This document shows, piece by piece, positions 17,970 through 28,600 of a stretch of 64,000 nucleotides of DNA. The DNA lies in NCBI RefSeq assembly GCF_016427605.1, contig NZ_JAELXQ010000017.1, positions 1 through 64,000 on the forward strand. The letters are read 5' to 3'. Numbering within the stretch: the stretch's first letter is position 1; each line of letters begins with the position of its first letter. The DNA is from Ochrobactrum sp. Q0168 (GTDB lineage: Bacteria; Pseudomonadota; Alphaproteobacteria; Rhizobiales; Rhizobiaceae). The notes below the pieces were generated by a model. It worked only from the letters and a program-made list of their open reading frames with translations, had not been told where the DNA came from and ran no database searches. The position numbers and the translations under genes were made by a program.

Positions 17970-18542
17970 TCAGAAACGCGTGAAACCGGACGGATGCGCG
18001 CCCTTGAGAATCTTCAGGGCCGGAACGACCAGCAGCGGGGTGCCGATCAGCATCGGAACGATATCGGAAAGACCAAGATACATGACGGCCCACCAGAACG
18101 GGAAAATGCCGAGATAAGCAAGGCTTGCCGAAACGGCGGCAACCATCAAGAGGCCAACAATCAGGCAGGTCGCTGCAATTTTAATCAGCGTGGCGCGGTT
18201 GAAGATCGTGGTTTTCGGATCGAACAGAATGCCGGGGATCAGGCCGGTCAGGCCAACCATGATGCCGTCGATGAGCAGCGAATGCGCAGGAATGAAGGTG
18301 CCGGCGAGCAGCGACCAGATGATCGTGCCGAGATAGCCGCAGATGAAGCCGCTCTTGCGGCCCAGAAGAATACCGACCAGCGGCGGCAGGAAAGCAAAAA
18401 TGCGCCACTGGATCACACCCGGAACCAGCTGGATCGGATTGGCATAAGCCCAGAGAACGCCGGTTGCCGCAGCGGCAACGATGGAAAGAACGATCGGAAA
18501 CAGTGTATTTCCGTCGTTGTGGATGGTGGTTGTGTTGGACAT
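17970..18542 (-). CDS. Putative ECF transporter S component
   Basis: A 190-residue, very hydrophobic protein with about six membrane segments and little soluble sequence, the expected size and shape of an S component. It is the first gene of the operon with fused EcfA, EcfT and a phosphoribosyltransferase. Features such as FLPPLVGILLGRKSGFICGYLGTII resemble the membrane-embedded S-component core seen in ThiT/YkoE/QueT-like proteins. The start at 18542 (MSNTTT) was preferred over an upstream in-frame ATG because of a GGGA-type site about 10 nt ahead. The ligand is unknown; coupling to a phosphoribosyltransferase points to a base-like compound. Confidence 0.72.
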   Translation of the reverse strand: MSNTTTIHNDGNTLFPIVLSIVAAAATGVLWAYANPIQLVPGVIQWRIFAFLPPLVGILLGRKSGFICGYLGTIIWSLLAGTFIPAHSLLIDGIMVGLTGLIPGILFDPKTTIFNRATLIKIAATCLIVGLLMVAAVSASLAYLGIFPFWWAVMYLGLSDIVPMLIGTPLLVVPALKILKGAHPSGFTRF

Positions 18543-19158
18543 TGTCGTATTCCCGTAAAGTGTCTCCCGTCTGCATGAAGCAAAAGCCATGCCGCTTGGC
18601 TGTCGCAGCGGGCGAAAGAGACTTTAATTGTAATGGCGTGAGGCTATCCTGTCGGCATTTCTGTAGCGATAAAACACTTCTGGCAAAAACACCCGGCCTT
18701 TCGAAGAGTCAAGTGGGGTCACGCCTGTAAAGCAAAGAGTCACATCATACTGGACGTCGCCCGAAGAAAAACACTGTTGCGACGTGCTCAATGTTAGTCT
18801 TACCATCCGGAAAGGGTCGCTGGCCTGGCGATCTCTGCTGAGCCGAACCAGCAACAGATTCTGAATTTATAGAATGTCGGAAGGCATTGATTGGTTGATC
18901 TGCTCAGAGGGCGTCGACAGCATCTCATAAAGTAATTTGTTGACTTGACATGAGCGCTTTCGAAAACAATTCTCTTTTTTAGATATGATTGCGGTTATAG
19001 CACTCGACTCGTTCCGATTATCTGCTTATTGATGAGGAATTGATTTGGCCGCGCGTAAATAACTCTGCCCGATGCCTGTTCCCGGATGCCACCGCGATGC
19101 GGGCATGACGATATTCAGCTGTAGAATACAAGTTTCTTGTTTTCATTGGGGTTCCTGG
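18543..19158. other. Divergent intergenic region, ECF operon / autotransporter
   Basis: About 600 nt without a supported gene. It must hold promoters for both directions. No TPP, purine or other riboswitch consensus was recognised on the ECF side. On the autotransporter side TTGACA (18945-18950) lies in an AT-rich stretch, but no convincing -10 follows at 17 nt. Confidence 0.5.
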
Positions 19159-21876
19159 ATGGTCAACCGGACATATAATCGAATCCTCGCCAGCTCTGTG
19201 ACTATCGTCATGATACAAGCCGCCCTCGGTCGCGCTGTTCCAACCCTGGCGGTTGCCGGATTAGCGACACTTGCCGGAGCGGTCTTTCCCACGATTGCCG
19301 AAGCAGCGTGTTTCAACGTCACACGGAACATGGCCATTACAGGCTCCACGACTGCGGAAGGACAGCCCGACGAAGGCGAGACCATTACCTGCGATGCGAA
19401 TGCGCCCAATCCCTTCACATACGGGGTTATCGCGACGACCGGTCAGGACAACATCACGGTAACGATTGGTGCTGGCGCGATCATCAATCCGCCGGGTTCC
19501 GGCGTTCTGCTCGACGATTATGCCAATGCCGTCAACAACGGCACGATTACGACCACGTCGCTGAATGGCTTTGGGATGTCGAAGCAATATCAGGGAACGC
19601 TCACCAATAACGGCACGATCACCACAACCGGCCAGACAGCGCATGGCATGCGCTCATTGGGCGGCTTCGGGTTTCTGACCAATACCGGTGCAGTGAATGT
19701 GAGCGGTTTGAATGCCTATGGTGTTCTGGCAGGCGTCAACGAAACCGTCGTCAATTCCGGCACGATCACCGCTTCCGGGAATGGCGGCAACGGCGTTTAT
19801 ATGCTGGGCGGTACAGTCCTGACGAATACCGCAACCGGCGTCATTACTAGCACACTGGCTACCGGTGTTCTCGGTGCCGGCAGTCGTTATACGGTGAGCA
19901 ATGCCGGTATCATTACGGGCGGTAACGGCACGGCGATCAGTCTGGCGGGTGGTGTCAATACCATCAACGTGACGGGCGGCGCTATCACCGGCGACGTACT
20001 GACCGGAGCTGGTGTCGATACGTTGAACTGGATTGGGGGCGGCATGATTGCCGGGGAAATCCACCTGAATGGCGGCGACGATGTCGCAAATCTGGAGAAC
20101 CTGACCAAAGCCACAGTCCAGCCGACTACAGTGATTGATGGCGGTCTTGGCACGGATACGCTCACGCTGACCAATGTGCAGACATCGCAGCCTGAGCGTT
20201 TCATCAACTGGGAAAGAGTTAGCCTTTTGACCGGGTCGCAACTGACCATGGGTGGTGACCTGATACTTGGCGACGCCGAAACAAAGACGGGCACACTGAC
20301 TATCGATAGCACCAGCTCGGTCATCGCGAGCGGTGGAAGCTACGCCATCTCGCCGAGCGTTGCAGGTTCTGCTGTCGAGGTCGACAATGCTGGTCTGATC
20401 GATCTGGTGGCCGGTGGCAGCTCGGTGGGTGATTACCTTACCATCAACGGCAACTATACCGGATCGAACGGCGCGTTGCGGCTCAATACAACATTGGGCA
20501 ATGATAGTTCCGCAACCGATATGCTCATCGTCACAGGCAATAGTGCTGGCAGCACGCTGGTGGACGTCATCAATGTGAACGGCACAGGCACCGTCACCAC
20601 GGAAGGCATCCGGATCATCAGCGTTGGCGGCGCTTCCGATGGTTCATTCACGCTTCTCGGTGACTATGAATTCAATGGCGATCCAGCTGTTGTTGCGGGT
20701 GCCTATGCCTACAGGCTCTATAAGGGTGGTGTCTCGACGCCGAATGACGGTGACTGGTATCTCCGCTCGACAATGAGTCCGGTGGAGCCTGAACCGGAAC
20801 CCGGAAACCCTGAACCTGAGCCGGGGCCGGGGCCGGAGTTGCCGTTGTACCAGCCGGGTGTACCGGTTTACGAGGCTTACCCGCAGCTGCTTTTGGGTAT
20901 GAACGGTCTTCCGACGCTGCAACAGCGCGTTGGTAACCGATATTGGAGCCATGCAGGCAATGTCATGCTGTCGGAAGGCGCGGACCCAATTGGTTCGCCT
21001 TACGCGCCGCCGCAGGAAACGGGCGTTTTGATCGAAAATAATGGCGTGTGGGGCCGCGTCGAAGGCGTACACACAAATATGTCGCCGCTTTCGTCGACAT
21101 CGGGAACCGATTACGATTTCAACACGTTCCGCCTTCAAGCCGGGCTCGACGGTCTTTTTGTCGAAAATGAAAGCGGCAAGCTGATCGGTGGTTTGACTGT
21201 GCACTATGTGCACGGCAAGGCCAAGACGCGCTCCATTTATGGCGACGGCGAAATCTCTACGGATGGCTACGGTTTTGGCGGCACGCTGACATGGTATGGA
21301 GAAAGTGGTTTCTATATCGACGGTCAGGCGCAGGCCACTTGGTATGACAGCGATCTGGCTTCCACGCTTGCCGGGGTGGGTCTGTCGGACGGCAATAACG
21401 GGTTTGGCTATGCACTCTCGCTGGAAAGCGGCCAGCGTGTGATGCTGAACGAGCAATGGTCCGTCACGCCGCAAGCACAGCTCGTTTATTCGAATGTCGA
21501 TTTCGACAGCTTCAATGATGTTTTTGGCGCGCAGGTGAGTCTTGACCGAGGCGATAGTCTGCAAGGTCGCCTTGGCTTGAGCATTGATCGGCAGAACTCT
21601 TGGTACAACGATAGTGGCCTAATCGACCGAACCTATCTCTACGGCATCGCCAATCTCTATTATGAGTTTCTGGATGGAACCAAGGTGGATGTTTCCGGTA
21701 CCGGATTTACCAGCCGTAACGACCGGTTTTGGGGCGGCATCGGGCTTGGCGGCAGCTATAATTGGAATGGCGACAAATATTCGCTCTATGGCGAAGGTTC
21801 GATCAACACGAGCCTGGCTAATTTTGGCGACAGCTATGCCTATAAGGGAACTGTGGGTTTCCGCGTGAAGTGGTAA
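19159..21876 (+). CDS. Type Va autotransporter with beta-helical passenger
   Basis: A 905-residue autotransporter. The start MVNRTYNRILASS is preferred because of GGGG about 10 nt upstream and because it gives a long signal sequence ending in TIAEA-ACF; in-frame ATGs at 19072 and 19105 are less plausible. Residues about 60-530 are a Thr/Asn/Gly-rich passenger with repeated NNGTITTTG-type beta-helix turns. A Pro/Glu linker (PEPEPGNPEPEPGPGPE, about residues 541-562) leads to LPTLQQRVGNRYWSHAG and a C-terminal beta-barrel ending FRVKW, the terminal aromatic pattern needed for outer-membrane insertion. It probably acts as an adhesin or surface factor. A hairpin terminator follows. Confidence 0.88.
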   Translation: MVNRTYNRILASSVTIVMIQAALGRAVPTLAVAGLATLAGAVFPTIAEAACFNVTRNMAITGSTTAEGQPDEGETITCDANAPNPFTYGVIATTGQDNITVTIGAGAIINPPGSGVLLDDYANAVNNGTITTTSLNGFGMSKQYQGTLTNNGTITTTGQTAHGMRSLGGFGFLTNTGAVNVSGLNAYGVLAGVNETVVNSGTITASGNGGNGVYMLGGTVLTNTATGVITSTLATGVLGAGSRYTVSNAGIITGGNGTAISLAGGVNTINVTGGAITGDVLTGAGVDTLNWIGGGMIAGEIHLNGGDDVANLENLTKATVQPTTVIDGGLGTDTLTLTNVQTSQPERFINWERVSLLTGSQLTMGGDLILGDAETKTGTLTIDSTSSVIASGGSYAISPSVAGSAVEVDNAGLIDLVAGGSSVGDYLTINGNYTGSNGALRLNTTLGNDSSATDMLIVTGNSAGSTLVDVINVNGTGTVTTEGIRIISVGGASDGSFTLLGDYEFNGDPAVVAGAYAYRLYKGGVSTPNDGDWYLRSTMSPVEPEPEPGNPEPEPGPGPELPLYQPGVPVYEAYPQLLLGMNGLPTLQQRVGNRYWSHAGNVMLSEGADPIGSPYAPPQETGVLIENNGVWGRVEGVHTNMSPLSSTSGTDYDFNTFRLQAGLDGLFVENESGKLIGGLTVHYVHGKAKTRSIYGDGEISTDGYGFGGTLTWYGESGFYIDGQAQATWYDSDLASTLAGVGLSDGNNGFGYALSLESGQRVMLNEQWSVTPQAQLVYSNVDFDSFNDVFGAQVSLDRGDSLQGRLGLSIDRQNSWYNDSGLIDRTYLYGIANLYYEFLDGTKVDVSGTGFTSRNDRFWGGIGLGGSYNWNGDKYSLYGEGSINTSLANFGDSYAYKGTVGFRVKW

Positions 21877-21902
21877 CTGGAGCATTGTTCTTGTACGATC
21901 GA

Positions 21903-21931
21903 GCCGCAAAGGTCTCGTTGCGGCAGCTTTT
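21903..21931 (+). terminator. Terminator after the first autotransporter
   Basis: GCCGCAA (21903-21909) pairs perfectly with TTGCGGC (21918-21924); AGCTTTTC follows. It separates this gene from the giant autotransporter. Confidence 0.7.
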
Positions 21932-22653
21932 CATGCGCTGAACTTTTGCGGTGGCCATTTGTAGCACCTTCAGATAACGAAGGCTGCGGCTGTATGCGAG
22001 GCTGGAAGTGAACACTTTTGCGACAGACAGTTATCTTGGCTGGCAATATTCGAGGAAGATTTGGCGACAATTGTCGTTTGGTAGGTCGCCTTTTCTTTAA
22101 AGTAAAGTGCGCTTGATAAAGATCTCATAAGATTTCAAATCATACAATCTATCTCAACTATAACCAGTTGAGTATGCTATTGCTGAAGCGCGATAGCCAA
22201 CAAGCTGTTGCGCATATTTCAAGTCAGCGCATTCAGCATTCCCTCAAATTCGAGAAGCCACCAGGTTATTCGAACATTCAGCCATGATCATCGAGTTCAT
22301 CTGAGTGTGCGTTGTCACGAAATACGACATTTGCCGTATTGTTGGCCCTTTGCCGTTAGCGTAGATTTTATATTTAATTGATTCAAGCAACCAGCTTTTT
22401 GTGGCTGTGTTTTTGGCTTCGAAAGGCATAAATCTCTGCCGTTTTTAGAACTGGCGTATTGATTTTAAGCTAATACTGGAACATATTCTCCAGCTGGGCT
22501 GCCGAATTTGCCAGTTTTAAGCAATAGCAGTCAAGTTGAGGGAAAATCCAGACTTAGTAATGAAGTGTCGTGTGACACGTCATGAATAATCTCGTACGCG
22601 TGACCGCAGCGTACAGAGATTGTGGGGCAGTAGCGGTACCGGGTGGGACCGTC
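21932..22653 (+). promoter_or_regulatory. Long leader of the giant autotransporter gene
   Basis: About 720 nt with no supported gene and visibly lower GC than the flanks. A candidate promoter is TTGATT (22459-22464), 17 nt, CATATT (22482-22487). A small perfect dyad CGTGTGACACG lies at 22569-22579, directly before the upstream in-frame ATG at 22582. GGTGGGA (22642-22648) is a good ribosome binding site for the ATG at 22654. Confidence 0.4.
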
Positions 22654-25600
22654 ATGAAAATCGGGAAGCGTGCGCGTGGACATCGGTCGTCGGCGGGTCT
22701 GCCGGTGCAGTTTGCGGTTATGGCAGGTATTTACCTCGCCGTTGGCAGCTCGACAGTTTTTGCTGCCGATCCGCCCGAACCGTCAAAAACATCATCCGTC
22801 AATCAAGAAGTGACAAACCCTATAACGGGGTTAAAAACAACCGTCACTGCATTGATCGTTGACCCGGCGGGAACTGCGACCGCTGGAACGACCGCATTTG
22901 TTCAGACTGACGATGGCTATACATTCCTGGTGAAAGCCCCTGGTGAAGTCTTCTATAACAACGACACGCCGGACCCAGTCGCTTTTGTGGTTGTCTCTAT
23001 TGCCGACAATAAAGCTGTAATTTCGAGTGCAGAAGCGGCAAGTAACATAGAAATCCCGCTTGGCCAAGCGACCGCAATTTTTAATGAAAATTTTAACAGT
23101 GCTGGCACTGACGGAACGCTCATTCCGCCTGTCGATGTGAATGGGCCAAATGGCGTCAAACAAGTCGTTTACGGCAAAAACGGCAAGAACGGGCGAGCAG
23201 GGGCGCTCTTCGTTCCTCCGTCCTCGGGTGGCGATGGCGCGACCGGACCAACCAACGTTCAAACCTTGACCACAGATGTCAACGCAACCTCCAATGTGGG
23301 GTGGGAAGTCGGCAGCGTTGGTGGCAATGGTGGCAAAGGCGGTAATTCCTACGGCAGTTTCTGGAGCGGCCGCGACGGAGGCGACGGCGGTGCTGGCGGT
23401 ACCGTTATTGCAACACAAGCCGCATCAAGCACGATTCAGACAAGTGGCGACAATCATTATGGCATATTTGCCTATAGTCGCAGTGGCGAAGCCGGAGATG
23501 GTGGCGGCGGTTATGTCGCGCCCAGCGGGGGTGCTGGCGGACACTCCTCCGACGGTGGACATGTCACTGTGAACCAGTCGGGTGCCATTTCTACTCGTGG
23601 AACGAATGCTCACGGTATTTATGCGCTGAGTGTCAGTAATAATGGCGGTAACGGCGGCGATCAGTGGGGCCTTGTCGGGACAGGGGGTGGTGGCGGGTCA
23701 GGCGGCAGCGGTGGGCAGGTCGACGTCAAAACCTTTGCCGGTGCGACGATCCTTACAGAGGGTGGCTATTCGAATGGTATCTTTGCGCAGTCCATTGGTG
23801 GTTCGGGTGGATCTGCGGGCGCAAGCAGTAACCTGTTGGTTTCGTTGATAGGCAGTGCTGACAATGGTGGTGATGGGGGCGAGGTTAAAGTCACGAATGG
23901 CGGCACCATAGAAACGCACGGCGTGGCTTCACGCGGGATCATGGCGCAGTCGATTGGCGGTGGCGGCGGTGCTGGCGGTACGGCGGCAGGTCTGGTCGCG
24001 CTGGCGCTTGGCGGCGTGGGCTCTAATGGCGGTTCCGGTGGCACTGTCAGCGTGAGGAACGAGGGAACGGGGTCGATCTATACGAAAGGCGATCTCGCCG
24101 ATGGCATCATGGCGCAATCCATTGGCGGTTCCGGCGGCCAGGGGACAAATGCCTATGGTCTGGTGAGTATCGGCGGAAACGGTTCGAAGGGCGGTAGCGG
24201 ATCGGACGTTTCTGTCAGCAATATTGGCCGGATCGTCACCGAAGGCGATGGCGCGCGGGGGATAATCGCGCAGTCGATTGGCGGCGGTGGTGGTGATGGT
24301 GGTTCAACCGGAGGTATGGTCTCGGTTGGCGGCAGCGGTAGCGGCGGTGGGGACGGGGCAGCGGTTAGCGTAACCAATGACGGCGTCATCATGACCAGCG
24401 GACAGGATGCAATGGGCATCATTGCCCAATCGATTGGCGGCGGCGGCGGTAATGGCGGCTCGTCTGGCGCAGTCGGTGCGTTTGCTGGTGTGGCGGTTGG
24501 CGGCGCAGGCGGTAATGGCGGCGCAGGCGATCAGGTCAAAGTGACGCTTTCCAACACAGATGCCAGCCAGCCTTCCCGGATTGTGACGACTGGTGACCGG
24601 TCGACCGGCGTCATTGCCCAATCGATCGGCGGCGGCGGGGGCAATGGCGGCGGTGCTGTCAGTGTGGCAGTCGGTGCTTTTGGTGCCGCTTCTATCTCCG
24701 TGGGCGGATCGGGTGGTGTCGGTGGCGACGGTGGAACAGCGATATTGGCTGGTAGCGGTGATGCCGCTGTCCAGACCGCTGGTGCGGACGCGGCAGGCAT
24801 CATACTGCAATCCGTCGGTGGTGGTGGTGGTAATGGCGGTTACGCGATTTCAGCCGCCGCCTCTGGTGGCCTGGCTTCTGCATCTCTGGCAATCGGTGTC
24901 GGGGGATCGGGCGCCGCAGGCGGTCATGGCGGTCAAGTCCTCGTCGGCACCGTCGATGGGAGTGGCAATCTGGTCGCTCCGGGCTTCTCGGGCAGCGTTG
25001 TGACCACGGGAGAGCGTTCCGCCGGTATGATTTTCCAATCGGTTGGGGGCGGTGGCGGTAATGGTGGTCTCGCCGTGGCTGCGACAGCTGGCGGATCGTT
25101 GATCGCTTCCGGCAATCTATCCGTGGGTATCGGCGGCTCAGCGGGCGCTGGCGGCAGTGGCGGATTGGTTCGTGTTTATACGGATGCCGATATTACGACA
25201 CGCGGCAACAGCTCGTCCGCTCTGCTTGCTCAATCCATCGGCGGCGGCGGTGGTAACGGCGGCGGTAGCATTGCAGGCAGCGTCGGTGGCAGCGCAGGCG
25301 TTACAGTCAATGTCAACGTCGGTGTTGGCGGAAGTGGTGCCGGCGGCGGTACCGGCGGGGCAATTGACCTGATCGCCGGTGGTGACCTGATCCGCACGAC
25401 GGGTCAGTTCTCGACTGCGGTTGTTGCCCAGTCAATCGGCGGTGGCGGCGGCAATGGTGGCTATTCAATCGCAGCGGGGCTTGCGGGTGGTGGCGGCGGT
25501 GCCGGAGCAGTCAGCGTCGGCGTCGGCGGTTCGGCCGCTGGCGGCGGCAATGGTGGTGGGGTGAATGCTCGGGTGGATGCCGTCGTTGCAACGGAAGCGG

Positions 25601-28600
25601 ACGATTCCGGTGCAATTTTGATCCAGTCGATCGGCGGTGGCGGCGGGAATGGAGGGTTCTCTGTTGCAGCGAGTGGGGCCGGCGCTGGTGCTGGTGCGGG
25701 CGCGGTGTCTGTCGGGCTTGGCGGTTTAGGAGGCGCTGGCGGCGATGGCGGTGCGGTAACCGCCCATATCAACAACGATGTGGGAACCCAAGGTGAACGC
25801 GCGGCTGGCGCTGTAATCCAGTCAATCGGCGGCGGCGGCGGTAATGGAGGGTTCTCTGTGTCGGGGACCTTGTCTGGAGCAGGGGCTGGAAGCGGTTCCG
25901 TTTCGGTAGGGCTTGGCGGCTCAGGCGGCAGCGGCGGCGACGGCTCCACCGTCACTGCAACCGTCGATGGAAACGTAACGACGGAAGGCAAAGACTCCAC
26001 GGCCATTCTGGCGCAATCCATTGGCGGTGGCGGCGGCAATGGCGGGTTTAATGTTTCTGGTGCCTTGAGTGGTTCGGGCGTCGGCAGCGGTGCTGTCAGC
26101 GTTGGATTGGGGGGTAGTGGCGGCGGGGGCGCAAAGGGCGACACAGTCACTCTCACAACCAACGGCTATGTATGGACGCAAGGAGATCGCTCTTCAGGCG
26201 TTGTCGCGCAGTCCATCGGCGGTGGCGGCGGGAATGGGGGGTTCGACGTCTCTGGTTCGATTGCCGGGGCTGGGACAGGGACCGGAACGGTCAGCGTTGG
26301 GCTCGGCGGTGATGGTGCGGGTGGTGGTAACGGCGGCGTAGTCAACGCGGCATCGAACGGAGAGATCCTGACGGAAGGCTTTGCGTCATCTGGCTTCGTT
26401 GCGCAGTCTATCGGCGGCGGTGGCGGTAATGGCGGTTTCAATGTCAGCGCCGGGCTGTCCGTCGCAGGTGTTGGAGCAGGGTCAATCGGTGTTGGGCTTG
26501 GCGGTAGTGGTGCTGGCGGCGGCAACGGTTCGACGGTAACCGCCCATACGTCCGCGAATATCGAGACGCGCGGCGATGCGTCCACGGGTGTTCTGGCGCA
26601 GTCGGTTGGCGGTGGTGGCGGTAATGGCGGTTTCAATATCACGCCAACGGTATCCGGCGCAGGTACGGGATCAGGTGCGATCTCGGTCGGTCTGGGTGGT
26701 AGCGGTGCAGGTGGCGGTAATGGTGGCACGGTCGACCTGACGGTTGAAAATGATGTGCTAACTCATGGTGCCCAATCGGCGGCGGTTGTCGCACAATCGA
26801 TTGGCGGTGGCGGTGGCAATGGCGGGGTTAATGTGTTCCCTGCTGGGACGGGTGCAGGAACCGGGTCGGGTGCGGTCGGTGTCGGTCTCGGCGGTAGTGC
26901 GGGAGCAGGCGGCACAGGCGGCACAGTTGGCAGCAAGGTCACGGGCAATCTCACGACTATTGGCGACAGCTCGACGGCTCTGCTTGTTCAGTCGCTTGGC
27001 GGTGGTGGCGGTAATGGCGGCATGAATGTTTCGGCGACCGTTGCAGTCGCGGGAACAGGTGCCGGCGGTGCGTCTGTCGGCATCGGCGGTTCCGGCGGCG
27101 CCGGTGGCGCTTCGGGCAATGCGACGTCGGTTCTCACCGGTGACGTCATCACAGAAGGCAATGGTTCTGGCGGCGTGGTCGTCCAGTCGCTTGGCGGCGG
27201 GGGTGGTAACGGCGGCCTCAATGTATCGGGAACAGTGACAGCAGCCGGTACAGGCGCTGGCGGTGTTGCCGTTGGACTAGGCGGCAGCGGTGGCGATGGC
27301 GGCAATGCGGCCAAAGCAGACAGCACGATCAATGGCAATGTCCAAACGTCAGGCGATGATGCGAGCGGTGTGGTCGTCCAGTCCGCCGGTGGCGGCGGTG
27401 GCAATGGCGCAATCAATATCGCCGGTGTCGTCAGCCTCTCAGGCAATGGATCGGGCGCGGCCAGTATCGGCATTGGCGGCTCGGGCGGCGGGGGCGGCGA
27501 CGCCGGAATGGCTTCTGGGAAAATGACCGGAAATGTCTTCACCCAAGGTGATCGTTCGGCTGGTGTGGTGGTGCAATCGCTTGGCGGCGGCGGCGGCAAT
27601 GGCGGGATCAATGTTTCCGGTGCCGTGAGTTTGGCCGCACAAAACAGCGGTGCCGTTGGCATTGGTATTGGCGGTTTTGGCGGTGACGGTGGTCACGCAG
27701 ATATCGCAACCAATAGTTTCACCGGTGACGTTGTCACGTTTGGCGCTGATTCAACCGGTGTGCTGGTTCAGTCGGTTGGCGGCGGCGGTGGTAACGGCGG
27801 CATCAACATCAGTGGCGCGGTCAGTATTGCGGGCAATGGTTCAGGTGTTGCAGCTGTCGGTATTGGTGGTTTCGGCGGTTCTGGTGGATACGCTGGCGAT
27901 GTAACTGGCAGCTATTCAGGCAATGTCTTCACGTTCGGCGACCGTTCGTCGGGTGTTGTCGCGCAAAGCCTTGGCGGCGGTGGCGGTAACGGGGGTATCA
28001 ATATCTCCGGCGGCCTTTCGGTCGCGCCGCAATTTTCCGGATCCCTTGGATTGGGTATCGGCGGTTTTGGTGGCGATGGCGGTGTTGCAGGTTCCGTTGA
28101 CCAGACGGTCATCGGCTATGTGCAAACACTGGGCGAGGACTCTATCGGTATTCTCAGCCAAAGCCTTGGCGGTGGTGGCGGCAATGGCGGTCTCAATGTC
28201 AGTGGCGCTATTTCCTTGTCGCGTCAAACAAGTGCAGCTGTAGCGCTTGGTCTGGGCGGGTTTGGCGGCGCGGGTGCCGATGCAGGTGCCCTGACGGCGT
28301 CGAATGTGACCGGCGGCGTCCTTACCATTGGCGACAGAAGCTCGGCCATCGTGACGCAAAGCCTTGGCGGCGGCGGCGGTAACGGAGGGATGAACGTCTC
28401 CGGCACTGTCAACCTTACGCAACAAAGTGGCGGAGCGGCATCGCTCGGCCTGGGCGGGTTCGGTGGCGGCGGCGGCAATGCAGGCGATGTCACGAGCAAG
28501 GTACGCGTTACGGCTGCCCATGACAACATCACCACAATGGGTGATCAGAGCATCGGCGTGATGGCACAGTCGGTTGGCGGTGGTGGCGGTACGGGCGGCC

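Noticed and set aside
17445..18578. Plus-strand open frame of 377 codons over the ECF genes
   Set aside because: Low-complexity Arg/Ser and Asn/Asp content with no motif; it lies opposite the fused ATPase and S component.
18543..19158. Possible vitamin riboswitch upstream of the ECF operon
   Set aside because: The TPP and purine aptamer consensus segments were looked for and not found.
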